64,000 nucleotides of DNA, taken from positions 1-64,000 of the forward strand of contig NZ_JAQMUE010000040.1 in the NCBI RefSeq assembly GCF_028330985.1, written 5' to 3'. How positions within the stretch are numbered: the stretch's first letter is position 1; the number at the start of each line of letters is the position of its first letter. Below are positions 28,288 to 38,762 of this stretch, piece after piece. The notes below the pieces were generated by a model. It had not been told where the DNA came from, ran no database searches, and saw only the letters and a list, made by a program, of their open reading frames with translations. The stretch is from Roseofilum reptotaenium CS-1145 (GTDB lineage: Bacteria > Cyanobacteriota > Cyanobacteriia > Cyanobacteriales > Desertifilaceae). The position numbers were made by a program, and so were the translations under genes.

Positions 28288-28455
28288 TTAATTGGAATTC
28301 ATTCGATTCCAGAGTGCCATAAATCGATCGTCAGTTTGAGTCTTTTTATCAATTTTGGTTCGAGTTAAATTAATATCATTTCCACAAACCCCTAATTTAG
28401 CACCCCGCAAGTCCGCATCCGTCAGATTTGGAGAACCTAAACTTCCAGAATTCAT
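28288..28455 (-). CDS. 55-residue pentapeptide-repeat piece overlapping the giant gene
   Basis: The frame starts with an ATG that overlaps the TGA of the giant pentapeptide gene (ATGA). It encodes SPNLTDADLRGAKLGVCGND, a pentapeptide pattern, and ends KIDKKTQTDDRFMALWNRMN. That last motif matches the T-Q-x-D...LW...N linker seen seven times in the giant protein. It may be a translationally coupled small protein, or the original C-terminus of the giant protein cut off by a frameshift. I favour the second, because it continues both repeat and linker pattern. Confidence 0.55.
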   Translation of the reverse strand: MNSGSLGSPNLTDADLRGAKLGVCGNDINLTRTKIDKKTQTDDRFMALWNRMNSN

Positions 28456-31400
28456 CTTAAAAATGCTCCGGTTAAATCCGCATCCGTCAAGTCTGACTGA
28501 CTGAGATTAGTTTCACTTAAATTGGCTTGAATCAATTTTGCTCCCCGCAAGTCAAAACCGGATAAATTGATATTGTTTAATTGCAGTCTGCTCAAATCTT
28601 GTCCGGCTAAATCAGTTTTTGGATTGAAACCTGCTAATTTCAACTGTTCTAATAAACCGGGCGATCGCGCTTCTCGGACGGTTTGAATGATTTGTTCGAT
28701 GGAAGCAGAAGTGCGATCGCCAAAATTGGCATCTCGCGTTTTTGCCGAACTCAAATTTGCCCCTTCCAACTGCGCCCTCAATAACTGCGCTCCCGTCAAA
28801 TTCGCCTGGGTTAAATTGGTATTTCGTAAATCCGCACCATTCAAGTTGGCTTGTGTCAAATTTGCTTGTATCAAATGCGCCTGATTCAAGTTCGCATTCT
28901 CTAAATTAGCGCCTTCCAAATTGGCATGGTGTAACATCGCTCCCGCCAAATTAGTCGATTGTAAATTAACACCATGCCAATCCACCCCCACCAAATATGC
29001 ACCTTCCAAATCTTGTCCCTGTAAGTCAACCCGACGGTTTTGATTGACAATTTCCCAAATCACCTGCCATTTTTCGTCCCACTGAGTCAAATCATCAATC
29101 TGACACTCTTTAAAATCGGCTCCCTGTAAATTAGCCCCTCGTAAATCAACGCCACTGAGATTGACACCTTGCAAAATCATTCGGTATAAATTTAATTCCT
29201 GGAAGTTGGCATTCTGCAAATTGGCATCCCGCAATTCTACTTTGACACACTGTGCCACTTGAGACCAATCTGCACCTTGTAAGTTCGCCCTTTGAAACTG
29301 TACGTTTTCTAAATTTGCCCCCGTCCAATTGATATTTTGGAGATTGGCATTACTCAGATAAGAACCCAATAAATTTGCCCCTTCCAAATCGGCATTTTCT
29401 AAATCTGCGTGTTCTAAATTTGTTCCATCATCACTCCAATCAAATGTAACGTAACAGAGTGTCGCATCCCGCAGACAGGCTTGATGTAAATATGCACCGT
29501 GAAATGTAGCATGACTGAGGTTTGCACCCGCTAAATTGGCTTCGGAAAAGCTGGCATCGTCAAATTCTGCATGACTCAGATCTGCACCGATAAAACTTGC
29601 ATGGCTAAAGTTAGCATAATTACCTTCAAGCTGTGTTAAATTGGCACCGTTTAGATTGGCATTTTCTAGATTGGCTTCTTCTAAGTTTGCGCCGTTTAGG
29701 TTCGCATTCTCTAAGTTTGCGTTTTCCAGATTTGCGGCTGTCAGGTTGGCATGACTGAAATTGCATTCCCGCAAATCCATCCCGGCAAAATTGGCATTTT
29801 CTAAGTTGGCATTTTGGTAATCTTTTCGATCCGAAGAGGGGTTGGCAAGCTCCCACAGTTCTCGGACGCGATCGCTCACATTTAATGCTCTGGAAATCAC
29901 CGTTCCAATTAAGTTAGCTTCGTTCAAATTCACGCCATCCAAATTCGCGCCGTCTAAATTGGCATGGTTTAAATTGGCTTGTTCTAAATTCGTATGCGTA
30001 AAATTGACACCCATTAAATTTTTCCCGACAAATTCACTTCTAGCTAAGTAGGCTTCGCTCAGATCGACATCCGTCAACTCTGCGGCAAAATCTTCTTGAT
30101 TGAGAAGTTGCCAAACCAACCGCCATTTCGGATCGAGTTGGGTATTTTGATTAATTTCCGTTCTGGTTAAATTGGCTTGATTAAGATTGGCATCTCGCAG
30201 ATCGGAGTCATTCAAATTTGCTCCTGCTAAGTTGGCATCTGTGAGGTTTGCGTGCCTGAGATTTGCACCAGATAAATTCAACAAATTGAGATGTTGGAGA
30301 TTGGCATGGCTGAGGTTTGCTTGCCGAAATGACAGCATATGATCGCTCCTCATTTCCTCTAAATTGGCATGGCTGAGATTGGCGCGATCGAAGTTGGTTT
30401 TAGATAGAGCTGTCCCTTTTAAGTTTGCCCCAACTAAACTCGCTCCGGCAAAATTACAGTTGCTCAAATTGGCATTTTCTAAGTTAACCCCATCCCAGTT
30501 AACTCCTTGGAAATCCCGATCTCTCAAATCCAGTCCTCGGAGATCTTGTCCCGCATAACTTCGGTTTTGCAATTCCCACAAAATCCGTCCCGTGCGATCA
30601 AATTGAGTTGAACGATCGATCGCCACATTTTTGAGATTGGTTCCGCACAGGTTCGCACCCCGAAGATCGGCACTGCACAGGCTCGAATGGCTGAAATCCG
30701 AGTGTTCTAAATCGGCATTTTGGAAATTAACACCGTTACACATTGCCGCTTGAAAATTTCCCTTCGGCAGTTTGGCGCGATCGCAGTTTGCACCCGATAG
30801 GTTGGCTTGGCTGAAGTTCGCATCTGGCAAATTGACATCTTGGAAATTAGCATCCTGCAAGCTGATTTGACTGAAATTAACTTGAGTACAGGAGATGAGC
30901 GAAAAATTGGCGCGATCGCACGTTGTCCCTTCCCAAACCGCTCCCGAAATGGCTGCCATTTCCAAATTGGCATCCCGTACATTAGCCCCTGTGAGATCGC
31001 TGCGATTCAGGTTAGCTTGGCTTAAATTAGCCCCCGATAAATCCGCATTGCTCAAATTTGCTTCTCGAAAATCGGCTTGGCTGAGATTCTGATTTTGTAA
31101 ATTTTGGCAACTGAGATTGCCTTTACAAAGAGAGACTTTAATCAATGTTGCTCCCTGCAAGTTCATGTCATGCAAATCTGCATCAAACATCTTGGCATCC
31201 GTCAAGTTTGCCCCCGAAAAATTAATCGCATCAAATTTTGTCCCGGTGAAATCTACTGATTCTAGATCGGCTTGACTAAAATCAATCCGAGTTAAATTTG
31301 AGCTGTTAAAACTGCCATTTTTAAGATTAGCCCCCCTGAAGTTAATATCGGTTAATTCGAGGGCAATTAATTTCAATCCCGGCAAATCTTGTCCCTGGAG

Positions 31401-32510
31401 TTCCAAGTTTTGAGTGTCTTGATTAGCCAACTGCCAAAATAATTTCCATTGCGGATCGAGTTGGGTATTTTCATCAATAATACTGAGTCGTAGATCGGCT
31501 CCTGTCAGGTTCGCGCCGAGAAAATTAGCGCCCCGCAAATCTGCACGGTTCAAGCTGACATTGGCTAAGTTTGCACCGCTAAAATCGCAATTTCTGAGAT
31601 CGGTTTTTCCGAGAACAGCATTGCTGAAATTGTAGCCTCGAAAGTCGCGATCGCGCAGCTCTCCCTTTTGGAACCACAAACCCTGTAAATTGCCGTCCGC
31701 ATGGGTGAGGTTGAAGAGTTTCCACAGTGCCATATTTCGCGCATCTAAACGGGTGCGATCGTCGATCGCAACCCCTTCCAAACAAGAATTTTCCAAACGA
31801 GTATGGCTCAAATTTGCGCCCCGAAAGTCTGCGCCTTTCAAATTGGAGTTTTGCAAGAATGCGTCAGATAAATCGGCATCTTGAAAGTTCGCCCCCGAAA
31901 AGTCACAGCGATCGCAGTTAAGCCGATGTAATTTGGCTTCGTTAAAGTTAGCCGATTTAAAATTGGCTTGTCGGCCAAAAACTTGAGTCAAATTGGTATC
32001 CTGAAAGTTGGCTTCACTCAAATTTGAATCACTGAGGCGACATTGGGATAAATTTGCACCGGAAAAATTAATGCTTTGTAAATCGGATTCGTCTAAAATT
32101 GCGAATGACAAATCAGCACCGGAACAGTCCCGATTTTCATGTCTCAAATTTACCAATTCCCAAACTAATTTCCACTTCGGATCGAGGCGGGTATTTTCGT
32201 TAATTTGACTGTCGTGAAGGTGTGCCCACTTGAGATCTGCACCCGTCAAATCGGCATCTTCCAGGTTTGCCCCTCGCAAAACGGCATGAGTGAAAGAAAC
32301 ATTTTGTAAATTTTTTCCTGTTAGGTTGCGATCGCTCAAAATCGCGCTCGATAAATTTGCCCCCGGTTTGAGTTGTTCTTCGGTGACAGGTGGGCGACTG
32401 CGGCTAAACCGGCGATTCCGCTTCGGTTGAGTGTTCTGATTCTGTGGTTCCTGACTACTCCGGCGACGGCGGCGACGGGGTAGGTTTTCGGTATCTTTCC
32501 GTTCCGACAT
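28452..32510 (-). CDS. giant pentapeptide-repeat protein
   Basis: This 1352-residue protein is almost wholly pentapeptide repeats (A-[D/N]-L-x-x), which fold as a right-handed quadrilateral beta helix. The first 45 residues are basic and polar (PRRRRRRSSQ, KRNRRFSRSRP) without a signal peptide. The helix is broken seven times by a recurring linker with T-[RQ]-x-D-x-x-W-x-x-W-x-L-x-N at about residues 107, 252, 349, 635, 790, 870 and 1141; the copies at 635 and 870 are the most divergent. Blocks between linkers vary from about 80 to 290 residues. One stretch near 925-957 is nearly pure ANLENANLNG. No enzymatic domain is visible. Related proteins are abundant in cyanobacteria; functions are largely unknown, so a scaffold or DNA-mimic role is only a guess. 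Confidence 0.9.
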   Translation of the reverse strand: MSERKDTENLPRRRRRRSSQEPQNQNTQPKRNRRFSRSRPPVTEEQLKPGANLSSAILSDRNLTGKNLQNVSFTHAVLRGANLEDADLTGADLKWAHLHDSQINENTRLDPKWKLVWELVNLRHENRDCSGADLSFAILDESDLQSINFSGANLSQCRLSDSNLSEANFQDTNLTQVFGRQANFKSANFNEAKLHRLNCDRCDFSGANFQDADLSDAFLQNSNLKGADFRGANLSHTRLENSCLEGVAIDDRTRLDARNMALWKLFNLTHADGNLQGLWFQKGELRDRDFRGYNFSNAVLGKTDLRNCDFSGANLANVSLNRADLRGANFLGANLTGADLRLSIIDENTQLDPQWKLFWQLANQDTQNLELQGQDLPGLKLIALELTDINFRGANLKNGSFNSSNLTRIDFSQADLESVDFTGTKFDAINFSGANLTDAKMFDADLHDMNLQGATLIKVSLCKGNLSCQNLQNQNLSQADFREANLSNADLSGANLSQANLNRSDLTGANVRDANLEMAAISGAVWEGTTCDRANFSLISCTQVNFSQISLQDANFQDVNLPDANFSQANLSGANCDRAKLPKGNFQAAMCNGVNFQNADLEHSDFSHSSLCSADLRGANLCGTNLKNVAIDRSTQFDRTGRILWELQNRSYAGQDLRGLDLRDRDFQGVNWDGVNLENANLSNCNFAGASLVGANLKGTALSKTNFDRANLSHANLEEMRSDHMLSFRQANLSHANLQHLNLLNLSGANLRHANLTDANLAGANLNDSDLRDANLNQANLTRTEINQNTQLDPKWRLVWQLLNQEDFAAELTDVDLSEAYLARSEFVGKNLMGVNFTHTNLEQANLNHANLDGANLDGVNLNEANLIGTVISRALNVSDRVRELWELANPSSDRKDYQNANLENANFAGMDLRECNFSHANLTAANLENANLENANLNGANLEEANLENANLNGANLTQLEGNYANFSHASFIGADLSHAEFDDASFSEANLAGANLSHATFHGAYLHQACLRDATLCYVTFDWSDDGTNLEHADLENADLEGANLLGSYLSNANLQNINWTGANLENVQFQRANLQGADWSQVAQCVKVELRDANLQNANFQELNLYRMILQGVNLSGVDLRGANLQGADFKECQIDDLTQWDEKWQVIWEIVNQNRRVDLQGQDLEGAYLVGVDWHGVNLQSTNLAGAMLHHANLEGANLENANLNQAHLIQANLTQANLNGADLRNTNLTQANLTGAQLLRAQLEGANLSSAKTRDANFGDRTSASIEQIIQTVREARSPGLLEQLKLAGFNPKTDLAGQDLSRLQLNNINLSGFDLRGAKLIQANLSETNLSQSDLTDADLTGAFLR

Positions 32511-32632
32511 GGCAGCTTTCTTCCCTTGGAATCTCCTCTTTTGATTTTAATCGCTTTAGATTAGCAGCCAGTTGAGTGAGTAAGTCCAAGGGAGGTGGCG
32601 GAATGGGGGGAGCATCGCTGAAACAAATGGCA

Positions 32633-32662
32633 TGTAGGGGCGAACAGCCGTTCGCCCCTACA
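32633..32662. repeat. TGTAGGGGCGAAC palindrome, copy 3
   Basis: TGTAGGGGCGAAC and GTTCGCCCCTACA form a perfect 13-bp stem with inner bases AGCC, downstream of the FKBP gene and upstream of the giant pentapeptide gene. Same family as 9699 and 25459. Confidence 0.78.
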
Positions 32663-32702
32663 GATTTTCTAAACACTTGCCCTAATACAGCCTACTAGGG
32701 AG

Positions 32703-33266
32703 CTATTTAACGTCCAAGAGTTCCACATCAAAAACCAAGGTCGCATTGGGGGGGATGACACCGCCTGCCCCTCTTTCGCCATAACCTAAATTTGGGGGAA
32801 TGGTCAGTTTTCTGCGTCCGCCGACTTTCATAGACATTACGCCCTCATCCCAGCCTTCGATCACTTGGCCAACGCCAATGGTGAAGGTAAAGGGGCGATT
32901 ACGATCGCGGGAACTATCGAATTTTTTCCCATTTTCTTCTAAGGTTCCCGTATAGTGAACCGTCACTTTATTGCCTTTTTCTGGGCTTTTTCCTTCTCCC
33001 ACTACCACATCAACATACTTGAGACCCGATGGGGTCATTGTTGCTTCTGCTGGGGCTAAATTTTCACTGCTATTTTCGGCACTAGCCATCAGTTGAGTTG
33101 CTCCTCGATCGGTAATTTCAGTGATTTCCGCAGGGGAAACCTCTGATACCTTAGCAGCATTAGCCTCACTGGGCGAACCCAATAATTGTGCGGCCACCAA
33201 AATCACGGCACAGGTCACCATAACCCCAAAGGTAATCCAAATTTCTTTCACGTAACTTTTCCTCAA
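32703..33266 (-). CDS. FKBP-type peptidyl-prolyl cis-trans isomerase, membrane-anchored or secreted
   Basis: This 187-residue protein speeds cis-trans isomerisation at proline. An N-terminal hydrophobic segment ([18 protein letters not shown], about residues 8-26) targets it to the membrane or periplasm/lumen. After a low-complexity Ala/Glu linker, the FKBP domain spans about 80-187 with [40 protein letters not shown] and [19 protein letters not shown], all key pocket residues included. In cyanobacteria close relatives are thylakoid-lumen or periplasmic. It is 25 bp downstream of the phasin-like gene on the same strand, so an operon is likely. Confidence 0.92.
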   Translation of the reverse strand: MRKSYVKEIWITFGVMVTCAVILVAAQLLGSPSEANAAKVSEVSPAEITEITDRGATQLMASAENSSENLAPAEATMTPSGLKYVDVVVGEGKSPEKGNKVTVHYTGTLEENGKKFDSSRDRNRPFTFTIGVGQVIEGWDEGVMSMKVGGRRKLTIPPNLGYGERGAGGVIPPNATLVFDVELLDVK

Positions 33267-33291
33267 TGCGATCGTCGATTCAAGAGCGTCA

Positions 33292-33615
33292 TTAACGCCA
33301 CAGTTTATTTTCCAAGTCTCGCACTTGTCGCTCCAATCGGTCTAGCCTTCCGCGCAACTCATCCATCTCAGACTGACGGGGAACCCCCCAGTCCATCAAC
33401 AAATTCCGCAGTTGGCGTTGCAAGTGTTCATCGAAGCTGCCTTGCTCGGTTTTAAGCTGGTCTACCAAGTCATCCATCATATCTTTGGCCTGATCTGGGT
33501 TGATCGTGCCGTTTTTCACCCATTCTTCACTGGCTTCTTTGAGCTTTTCAGCGACAATTGAGGTTGTTCCGACTCCAAGCATGAGTAATTGATTAATCAA
33601 ATTATTGTTATCCAT
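33292..33615 (-). CDS. phasin-like coiled-coil protein
   Basis: This 107-residue soluble protein is mostly helical. It starts [20 protein letters not shown], has an amphipathic middle ([20 protein letters not shown]) and ends in a heptad coiled coil [20 protein letters not shown]. The layout matches the phasin-like family found in cyanobacteria near no particular partner. Phasins coat polyhydroxyalkanoate granules, but this family name does not prove such a role here. It probably shares an operon with the FKBP gene. Confidence 0.7.
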   Translation of the reverse strand: MDNNNLINQLLMLGVGTTSIVAEKLKEASEEWVKNGTINPDQAKDMMDDLVDQLKTEQGSFDEHLQRQLRNLLMDWGVPRQSEMDELRGRLDRLERQVRDLENKLWR

Positions 33616-33790
33616 AGGGTTGGGTTGTTGGGTTGAACGGTTTTACAGGGGGATCAGTTCCCGGATATTCCTTGAATCTGACCCATCGGATCTAATTCTG
33701 TATTGATCTTAACCTTGAACTTCTCTCCATCGGTTATACTGCTCTCTGACATTTTTCTGGCGTTTGAGTCCCGCTAAATTTTTACTTGGC

Positions 33791-34297
33791 ATGACCATCA
33801 GATATTCCTGTGAAGCCGATTTACCGAAAATAGTTGAAATTTACAACGCCTCTGTTCCTTGTCGTTTGGCCACAGCCGATCTGTTTCCAATTTCCGTTGA
33901 AAGTCGCCTGCCCTGGTATCAAGACCATTCTCCTGGCTCTCGACCCCTTTGGGTTAAGGAAATGGATGGCCAGATTGTGGGGTGGCTGAGTTTGAATAAT
34001 TTTTTAAACGGCCGTCCAGCTTATCAAGCTACGGCGGAAGTGAGTATTTACATCGATCCGGGATTTCACCGTAAAGGGATTGGGCGAGAATTGTTGAGTC
34101 AGGCGATCGCCTCTGGGCCGGGTTTGGGAATCACCAGCTTAGTGGCCTTAATTTTCTCCCACAATCAACCGAGTATCTCCCTATTCGAGAAGTTGGGATT
34201 TGACTGTTGGGGTCATTTGCCCGAAATCGCCAATATGGACGGACTGAAGCGGGATTTGTTGATTTGGGGGCGGCATTTGTCGGAGGAAGGACACTAA
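33791..34297 (+). CDS. GNAT family N-acetyltransferase, phosphinothricin-acetyltransferase-like
   Basis: This 168-residue protein transfers an acetyl group from acetyl-CoA to an amine. It starts IRYSCEADLPKIVEIYNASV as in Pat/Bar-like GNATs, and the acetyl-CoA loop appears as EVSIYIDPGFHRKGIGRELL (about residues 90-109), followed by FEKLGFDCWGHLPEIANMDG. The ATG at 33791 is chosen over an in-frame TTG 27 bases upstream. The substrate is unknown; relatives act on phosphinothricin, methionine sulfoximine or amino acids. Its last 117 bases overlap the convergent nuclease gene. Confidence 0.87.
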   Translation: MTIRYSCEADLPKIVEIYNASVPCRLATADLFPISVESRLPWYQDHSPGSRPLWVKEMDGQIVGWLSLNNFLNGRPAYQATAEVSIYIDPGFHRKGIGRELLSQAIASGPGLGITSLVALIFSHNQPSISLFEKLGFDCWGHLPEIANMDGLKRDLLIWGRHLSEEGH

Positions 34298-35743
34298 CCA
34301 TTCTTTGACATGGTGGGTTGCTCGACAGTCATCTTCGTTATAGCAGATAATCCGGTCTAAGAAGGTGCGATCGCCACTTTTGAGCCATTGGTCATACCAA
34401 TAGACGGTTTGCGCTCCACTAGCATTCTCATCTCGCCATTCAAACCCCATCCATCGGGCAATGGTTTTGAGGGCATAACTTTCAATGGGTAGGGTGACAA
34501 AGCGGGTGACTCGTTCGTGGATATCGACAAACCGACGGATCAGGGGTTTTAATTCCGATGCGGGTGTACCAAACCGTTGCCCTAAGGTATTGACGGCTTT
34601 GACTTCATATTCGCAAAAATGGAAAATGGGCATTGGGTGATAGCGGTTGACCAGTTCCAGAAAAGCTTGCCACATCCGTTCTTGGTCATCTGGCGATCGC
34701 GCTAAAAAGGGATAAAAGCGGGAGCGTTGCGCCGTGCGATCGATCGCCAAAACCCCCAACAGATATTCTAGATTTAAGTCGGGTTCTGTTTCAATATCAA
34801 AATAGAGTTCAACGGGAGTAACGGGAAAATCTTCTGGAGTCCAGGGGTGGAGTGCGATCGCTCGTTGTTCTAAACTCGATTGAGCTTGGCGAATAATTTG
34901 TACACTCACCTGCTGTCCAAATTCTGGCGCTAAATCGGGCAACTGTTCAGCAGTTAAGGATTCTAGGGACGTTAACCCCAATTCCTGGAGGCGTTCATAA
35001 CGTTTAGGCGTAATTCCCGGAATCAAAGAGAGATGGTTTTGTTGTTGAGCCACTTGATGACAACCGGTTAACCATTGACAGAGGCTACATTTTTGCCGAC
35101 TGATGAACACTTCCGGTTCGTTCGACTCTAGGAGCATGGTCAGCATTTCAGTCAACAGATTTTGGAAGTCTGGCCAAAGACGGGCTAAATCTACTGTATA
35201 GGGCGATCGCTCCCTTAACACCAATTCTCCTTTATCTGGCCATTCTCCTTGGATCTGACTTAAAATCCAAGCATGGAATACCGAGACCATTTGATATTCC
35301 CGCTTGGGACGTTTGCCCCATTTTATATCCACCGGAGTATATTTCCAGGGGCCAAATTTTGATTCTCCAGGAGTTTTTACCCATAAAGTTGGATGACTCA
35401 GATAAGAGAATTTTGCCCAATGCTGAGGCAGAAAATGGGGCAGATCCAGAAACTCTAAATCCATTTCCCCAAGCCAAAGAACCCCATGATAGATCGTCTC
35501 TACCCCTTCTTGCATGAGGGCTAGAGTTGCTAAAGTCCCTTCTTGCCAATTGCCGTGGGTATACTCTGGTTTATCATAGGAATGATGGGCAAGGATCGTT
35601 TTTTGGTAGGCGGAACTATCCTGTCTTAATTTCAACAGATAGTCACTCGGAGGGTCTCGTTGGCGATCGTTTCCGTACATATCCAGAAACGCTCGACGAT
35701 GACAGCGTTGGTAATCTAGTAATAATTGGGCAGTCAGCAGCAT
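34181..35743 (-). CDS. TM0106-type RecB-like nuclease with RNase H-like domain
   Basis: This 520-residue protein starts LLTAQLLLDYQRCHRRAFLD, typical of RecB-like nucleases with an iron-sulfur cluster. A PD-(D/E)XK-type core (VDIKWGKRPKREYQMVSV, about 138-155) and Cys residues in SRQKCSLCQWLTGCHQ (about 215) follow. After a helix-hairpin-like LIPGITPKRYERLQELGL, an RNase H-like (DnaQ type) domain carries YFDIETEPDLNLEYLLGVLA (about 313) and YNEDDCRATHHVKEWL near the end. The last about 38 residues lie opposite the GNAT gene. Role in DNA repair or defence is likely but not defined. Confidence 0.86.
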   Translation of the reverse strand: MLLTAQLLLDYQRCHRRAFLDMYGNDRQRDPPSDYLLKLRQDSSAYQKTILAHHSYDKPEYTHGNWQEGTLATLALMQEGVETIYHGVLWLGEMDLEFLDLPHFLPQHWAKFSYLSHPTLWVKTPGESKFGPWKYTPVDIKWGKRPKREYQMVSVFHAWILSQIQGEWPDKGELVLRERSPYTVDLARLWPDFQNLLTEMLTMLLESNEPEVFISRQKCSLCQWLTGCHQVAQQQNHLSLIPGITPKRYERLQELGLTSLESLTAEQLPDLAPEFGQQVSVQIIRQAQSSLEQRAIALHPWTPEDFPVTPVELYFDIETEPDLNLEYLLGVLAIDRTAQRSRFYPFLARSPDDQERMWQAFLELVNRYHPMPIFHFCEYEVKAVNTLGQRFGTPASELKPLIRRFVDIHERVTRFVTLPIESYALKTIARWMGFEWRDENASGAQTVYWYDQWLKSGDRTFLDRIICYNEDDCRATHHVKEWLVSFLRQMPPPNQQIPLQSVHIGDFGQMTPTVKSQLLE

Positions 35744-35896
35744 AATGATTAGACTAACAAAAACCTGTCATATTGTGGGAAGGGGTGAAAAGAGGACTCA
35801 GTTGGATCAAGTTCTCCCATGGTAGAGTTCCCTTCTATTGTCCCTCGATCTTGAAAGATTGCCCTAGGTTAACTCTGAAATCTCTTGAATCCCAAC

Positions 35897-38746
35897 ATGG
35901 ATGATTCTTCACGCTCGAAAATTTCTCGCCCTTCGATTCGGCGTTTAGCCATTCTCTCCTTAGCGTCTTTGGGGATTGTGGCTCTATTGTCGATGTCAAG
36001 TCAAATTTTGATTCAGCGAACCCTAAAGCAACAGATTCGCTCTAGCCGGTTTTTGGAGTTAATGGAGAATTATCGCCACTTAACTACAACGGTTGTCGAA
36101 GAAGCAGTTGCTGTTACTCAGGAGTCTAGAGTTTCAGATCGAGTCCCTGAAGTGGAGGATTTAGTTCGGGTTCGTCAAGAATGGAAAAGTCTTTACGAGA
36201 AGCTCAGACAAAAACAGTTACAGCTTGGGTTATCGATTGAGAGTTTACAGACAACCTGGGAAGGGATAGAGGACTGTGATGGGAAGATGTGGAGCCTGAC
36301 AGAACGTCTGGTGAGTGTAGGAAACCCCTCTGGTGTGTCCGAGGAACAGTTATGGCAGCAAGGGAAAAGTTGCGATCGCCAGATTGAAGAGATATTTACC
36401 CAAGAGTACGATCTCAGTCCCGTCTATTTAAATACGGCTAGCCAAGTTCAACTCGCCCTATTTGGATTAACCCTAATTGTTCTCTTCCTAGAAGGAGCCT
36501 TGATTTTTTATCCCGGACTTCACCAAATCCGAGATTACATCAAAGCACTCAAATTAGTCGAACAGGAAAAAACCAAGATTACCCATGAACTCAAGGCCAA
36601 AAATAAGGCCCTCGATATAGCATTGCAAGAAGCCCAATCCGCCACCCGGCTTAAATCTGACTTTTTAGCCGTCATGAGTCATGAAATCCGTACTCCGATG
36701 AATGGTGTATTAGGCATGAGTGGCTTATTATTTGATACGGAACTCGATGAAGAACAATTAGAATATGTGGAAACTATCCGCAGTAGCGGTCAATCTTTAT
36801 TGACGATTATTAATGATATTTTAGATTTCTCGAAAATTGAAGCGGGTAAACTCGAGTTAGAAACTCAACCCTTTGACCTCTATGAATGTGTGGAAGAGTC
36901 TTTAGATTTACTAAGCGCCCATGCCTCTGAAAAAGGTCTGAATTTAGCCTATGAAATTGATTCCCAAACTCCCCATGGCTTAATTGGGGATATTACCCGG
37001 TTGCGGCAAATCCTAGTGAATTTAATTGGTAATGGGATTAAATTCACCAAAGAAGGGGAAGTTTCGGTAACGGTCAAATCAACACGTCTGGGAGGTTCTC
37101 CGAGTCCCCTTCCTCATCCGGAACAGGCCGTCTCTTATGAAGTCCAATTTACGGTTCAAGATACGGGGATTGGGATTCCCAAGCATTTACAAAATAAGCT
37201 CTTTCAGTCTTTTTCCCAGGTGGATACCTCCACCACTCGTCGCTATGGAGGAACGGGTTTAGGATTATCGATTTGCAAGCGCTTAAGTGAATTAATGGGC
37301 GGTAAAATGTGGGTGGAGAGTGAAGAGGGACAGGGGGCAGCGTTTCATTTTACCATTGTCGCTGAAGGGGCGCGATCGCCGATTCCGATTCATTTACGCA
37401 ATAGCCAACCCCAGTTACGAGAAAAAAGGATTTTCATTGTCGATCAATCAGCTACGAATCGCAAAATTCTCAAAGATCACGCCCAAAGATGGGGGATGAA
37501 TAGTTTAGAGTTGAGTACACCAGAAGAGGTTAGCAACTGGATGAAACGCTCTATCCCCTTTGATGTGGGAATTATTGGAGCGCTACCTGGGGATGAATCC
37601 TTAGAGGATTTAGTCGATCGGATTCGCCAATACTGCGATCGCGACTCTCTACCTTTAATTTTACTCGCCTTTAGCGGTACAGTAAACAAATCCTGCCAAG
37701 AAAAATTTGATTCCACCCTCTCTAAACCCATTAAACTCTCCCAACTCTACCGAATTTTAATGGGTCTTTGTGCTGGACGGACAGTGGAAACCCATTCACC
37801 AACAACAGAATGGATGCCCAATCTTCCTGATACTCATCAGGCAGAAGATTCAGACTCTACTCATCAACCCCGATTTTCACCCTCTCCTGTGAGTGAATCT
37901 GAATGTTTAAGTATAGGTTCCCCACCTGTAAATCAGGAAAATCATAGTGAAGATTCCTCAGTTTACTCTCTGCGTATTCTTCTAGCTGAAGATAATAGTG
38001 TCAATCAAAAAGTTGCGATTAAAATGTTAGACCGTTTAGGCTATCGAGTTGATATCGTCAGCAATGGCTTAGAAGTGATTGAAGCACTGCAAAGGCAAGT
38101 TTATCATATCATTTTAATGGATGTGCAAATGCCAGAAATGGATGGCTTAGAAGCGACTCGATATATCTGTCAAAATTGGCAAAGTTCTCAGCGCCCACAT
38201 ATTATCGCGATGACGGCCGGAGCCGCCGATGGCAATCAGTGGCAATGTCTAGAAGCAGGGATGGATGATTATGTGAGTAAACCGGTGAAAGTAGAATCAC
38301 TGCAAGCTGCTCTAGAAAGGGCAAAAACTAAATTACAAGAACTGCACACTGTATCAGCTCCAGTGAAGTTGAATTTATCAATTAATCCTGGAAGAGAAGA
38401 AAGTTTAGATTGGCAAATTTTTAATCGCCTACGGGATGAGCTAGAAAGTGATGACGATCCAGAATTTTTCACCGATTTAATCGATCAGTTCTTGGGAGAT
38501 GTGCCAAAAATCCTAGAAGTCATGAAGCAGTCTGCCCAAACCGAAGATACGGAAACTTTAACCATTAAAGCTCATACGCTCAAGGGTAGCTCTCGAACGT
38601 TTGGTGCCAATGCTTTGGCGAATTTATGTCGAGATTTAGAAGCAGAAGCTCAAACGGCTAGTTTGGTACAAATCGGTCAGAGAATTGCCCAAATTGAATT
38701 AGAATTTAATCAAGTTAAATCTGTGTTAGAACAACAGAAACAATAA
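35897..38746 (+). CDS. hybrid sensor histidine kinase with two receivers and Hpt
   Basis: This 949-residue membrane kinase has two transmembrane helices (about residues 15-38 and 188-210) around a periplasmic sensor region, then a coiled coil, a HisKA domain with [11 protein letters not shown] (phospho-His near 262), an HATPase domain ([30 protein letters not shown]), a first receiver (about 508-625), a second receiver (about 693-810) with phospho-Asp in [11 protein letters not shown] near 742, and a C-terminal Hpt with AHTLKGSS (His near 893). In the first receiver the phospho-acceptor position reads IIGALPG, so it looks inactive. The ATG at 35897 is chosen over a TTG four codons upstream. 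The input signal is unknown. It is 16 bp upstream of the methyltransferase gene. Confidence 0.93.
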   Translation: MDDSSRSKISRPSIRRLAILSLASLGIVALLSMSSQILIQRTLKQQIRSSRFLELMENYRHLTTTVVEEAVAVTQESRVSDRVPEVEDLVRVRQEWKSLYEKLRQKQLQLGLSIESLQTTWEGIEDCDGKMWSLTERLVSVGNPSGVSEEQLWQQGKSCDRQIEEIFTQEYDLSPVYLNTASQVQLALFGLTLIVLFLEGALIFYPGLHQIRDYIKALKLVEQEKTKITHELKAKNKALDIALQEAQSATRLKSDFLAVMSHEIRTPMNGVLGMSGLLFDTELDEEQLEYVETIRSSGQSLLTIINDILDFSKIEAGKLELETQPFDLYECVEESLDLLSAHASEKGLNLAYEIDSQTPHGLIGDITRLRQILVNLIGNGIKFTKEGEVSVTVKSTRLGGSPSPLPHPEQAVSYEVQFTVQDTGIGIPKHLQNKLFQSFSQVDTSTTRRYGGTGLGLSICKRLSELMGGKMWVESEEGQGAAFHFTIVAEGARSPIPIHLRNSQPQLREKRIFIVDQSATNRKILKDHAQRWGMNSLELSTPEEVSNWMKRSIPFDVGIIGALPGDESLEDLVDRIRQYCDRDSLPLILLAFSGTVNKSCQEKFDSTLSKPIKLSQLYRILMGLCAGRTVETHSPTTEWMPNLPDTHQAEDSDSTHQPRFSPSPVSESECLSIGSPPVNQENHSEDSSVYSLRILLAEDNSVNQKVAIKMLDRLGYRVDIVSNGLEVIEALQRQVYHIILMDVQMPEMDGLEATRYICQNWQSSQRPHIIAMTAGAADGNQWQCLEAGMDDYVSKPVKVESLQAALERAKTKLQELHTVSAPVKLNLSINPGREESLDWQIFNRLRDELESDDDPEFFTDLIDQFLGDVPKILEVMKQSAQTEDTETLTIKAHTLKGSSRTFGANALANLCRDLEAEAQTASLVQIGQRIAQIELEFNQVKSVLEQQKQ

Positions 38747-38762
38747 GTCGAGTGTTGGATCA

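Noticed and set aside
28687..32208. many plus-strand frames opposite the giant pentapeptide gene
   Set aside because: Repetitive codon use keeps the opposite strand open; the products are low-complexity Lys/Phe/Ala strings.
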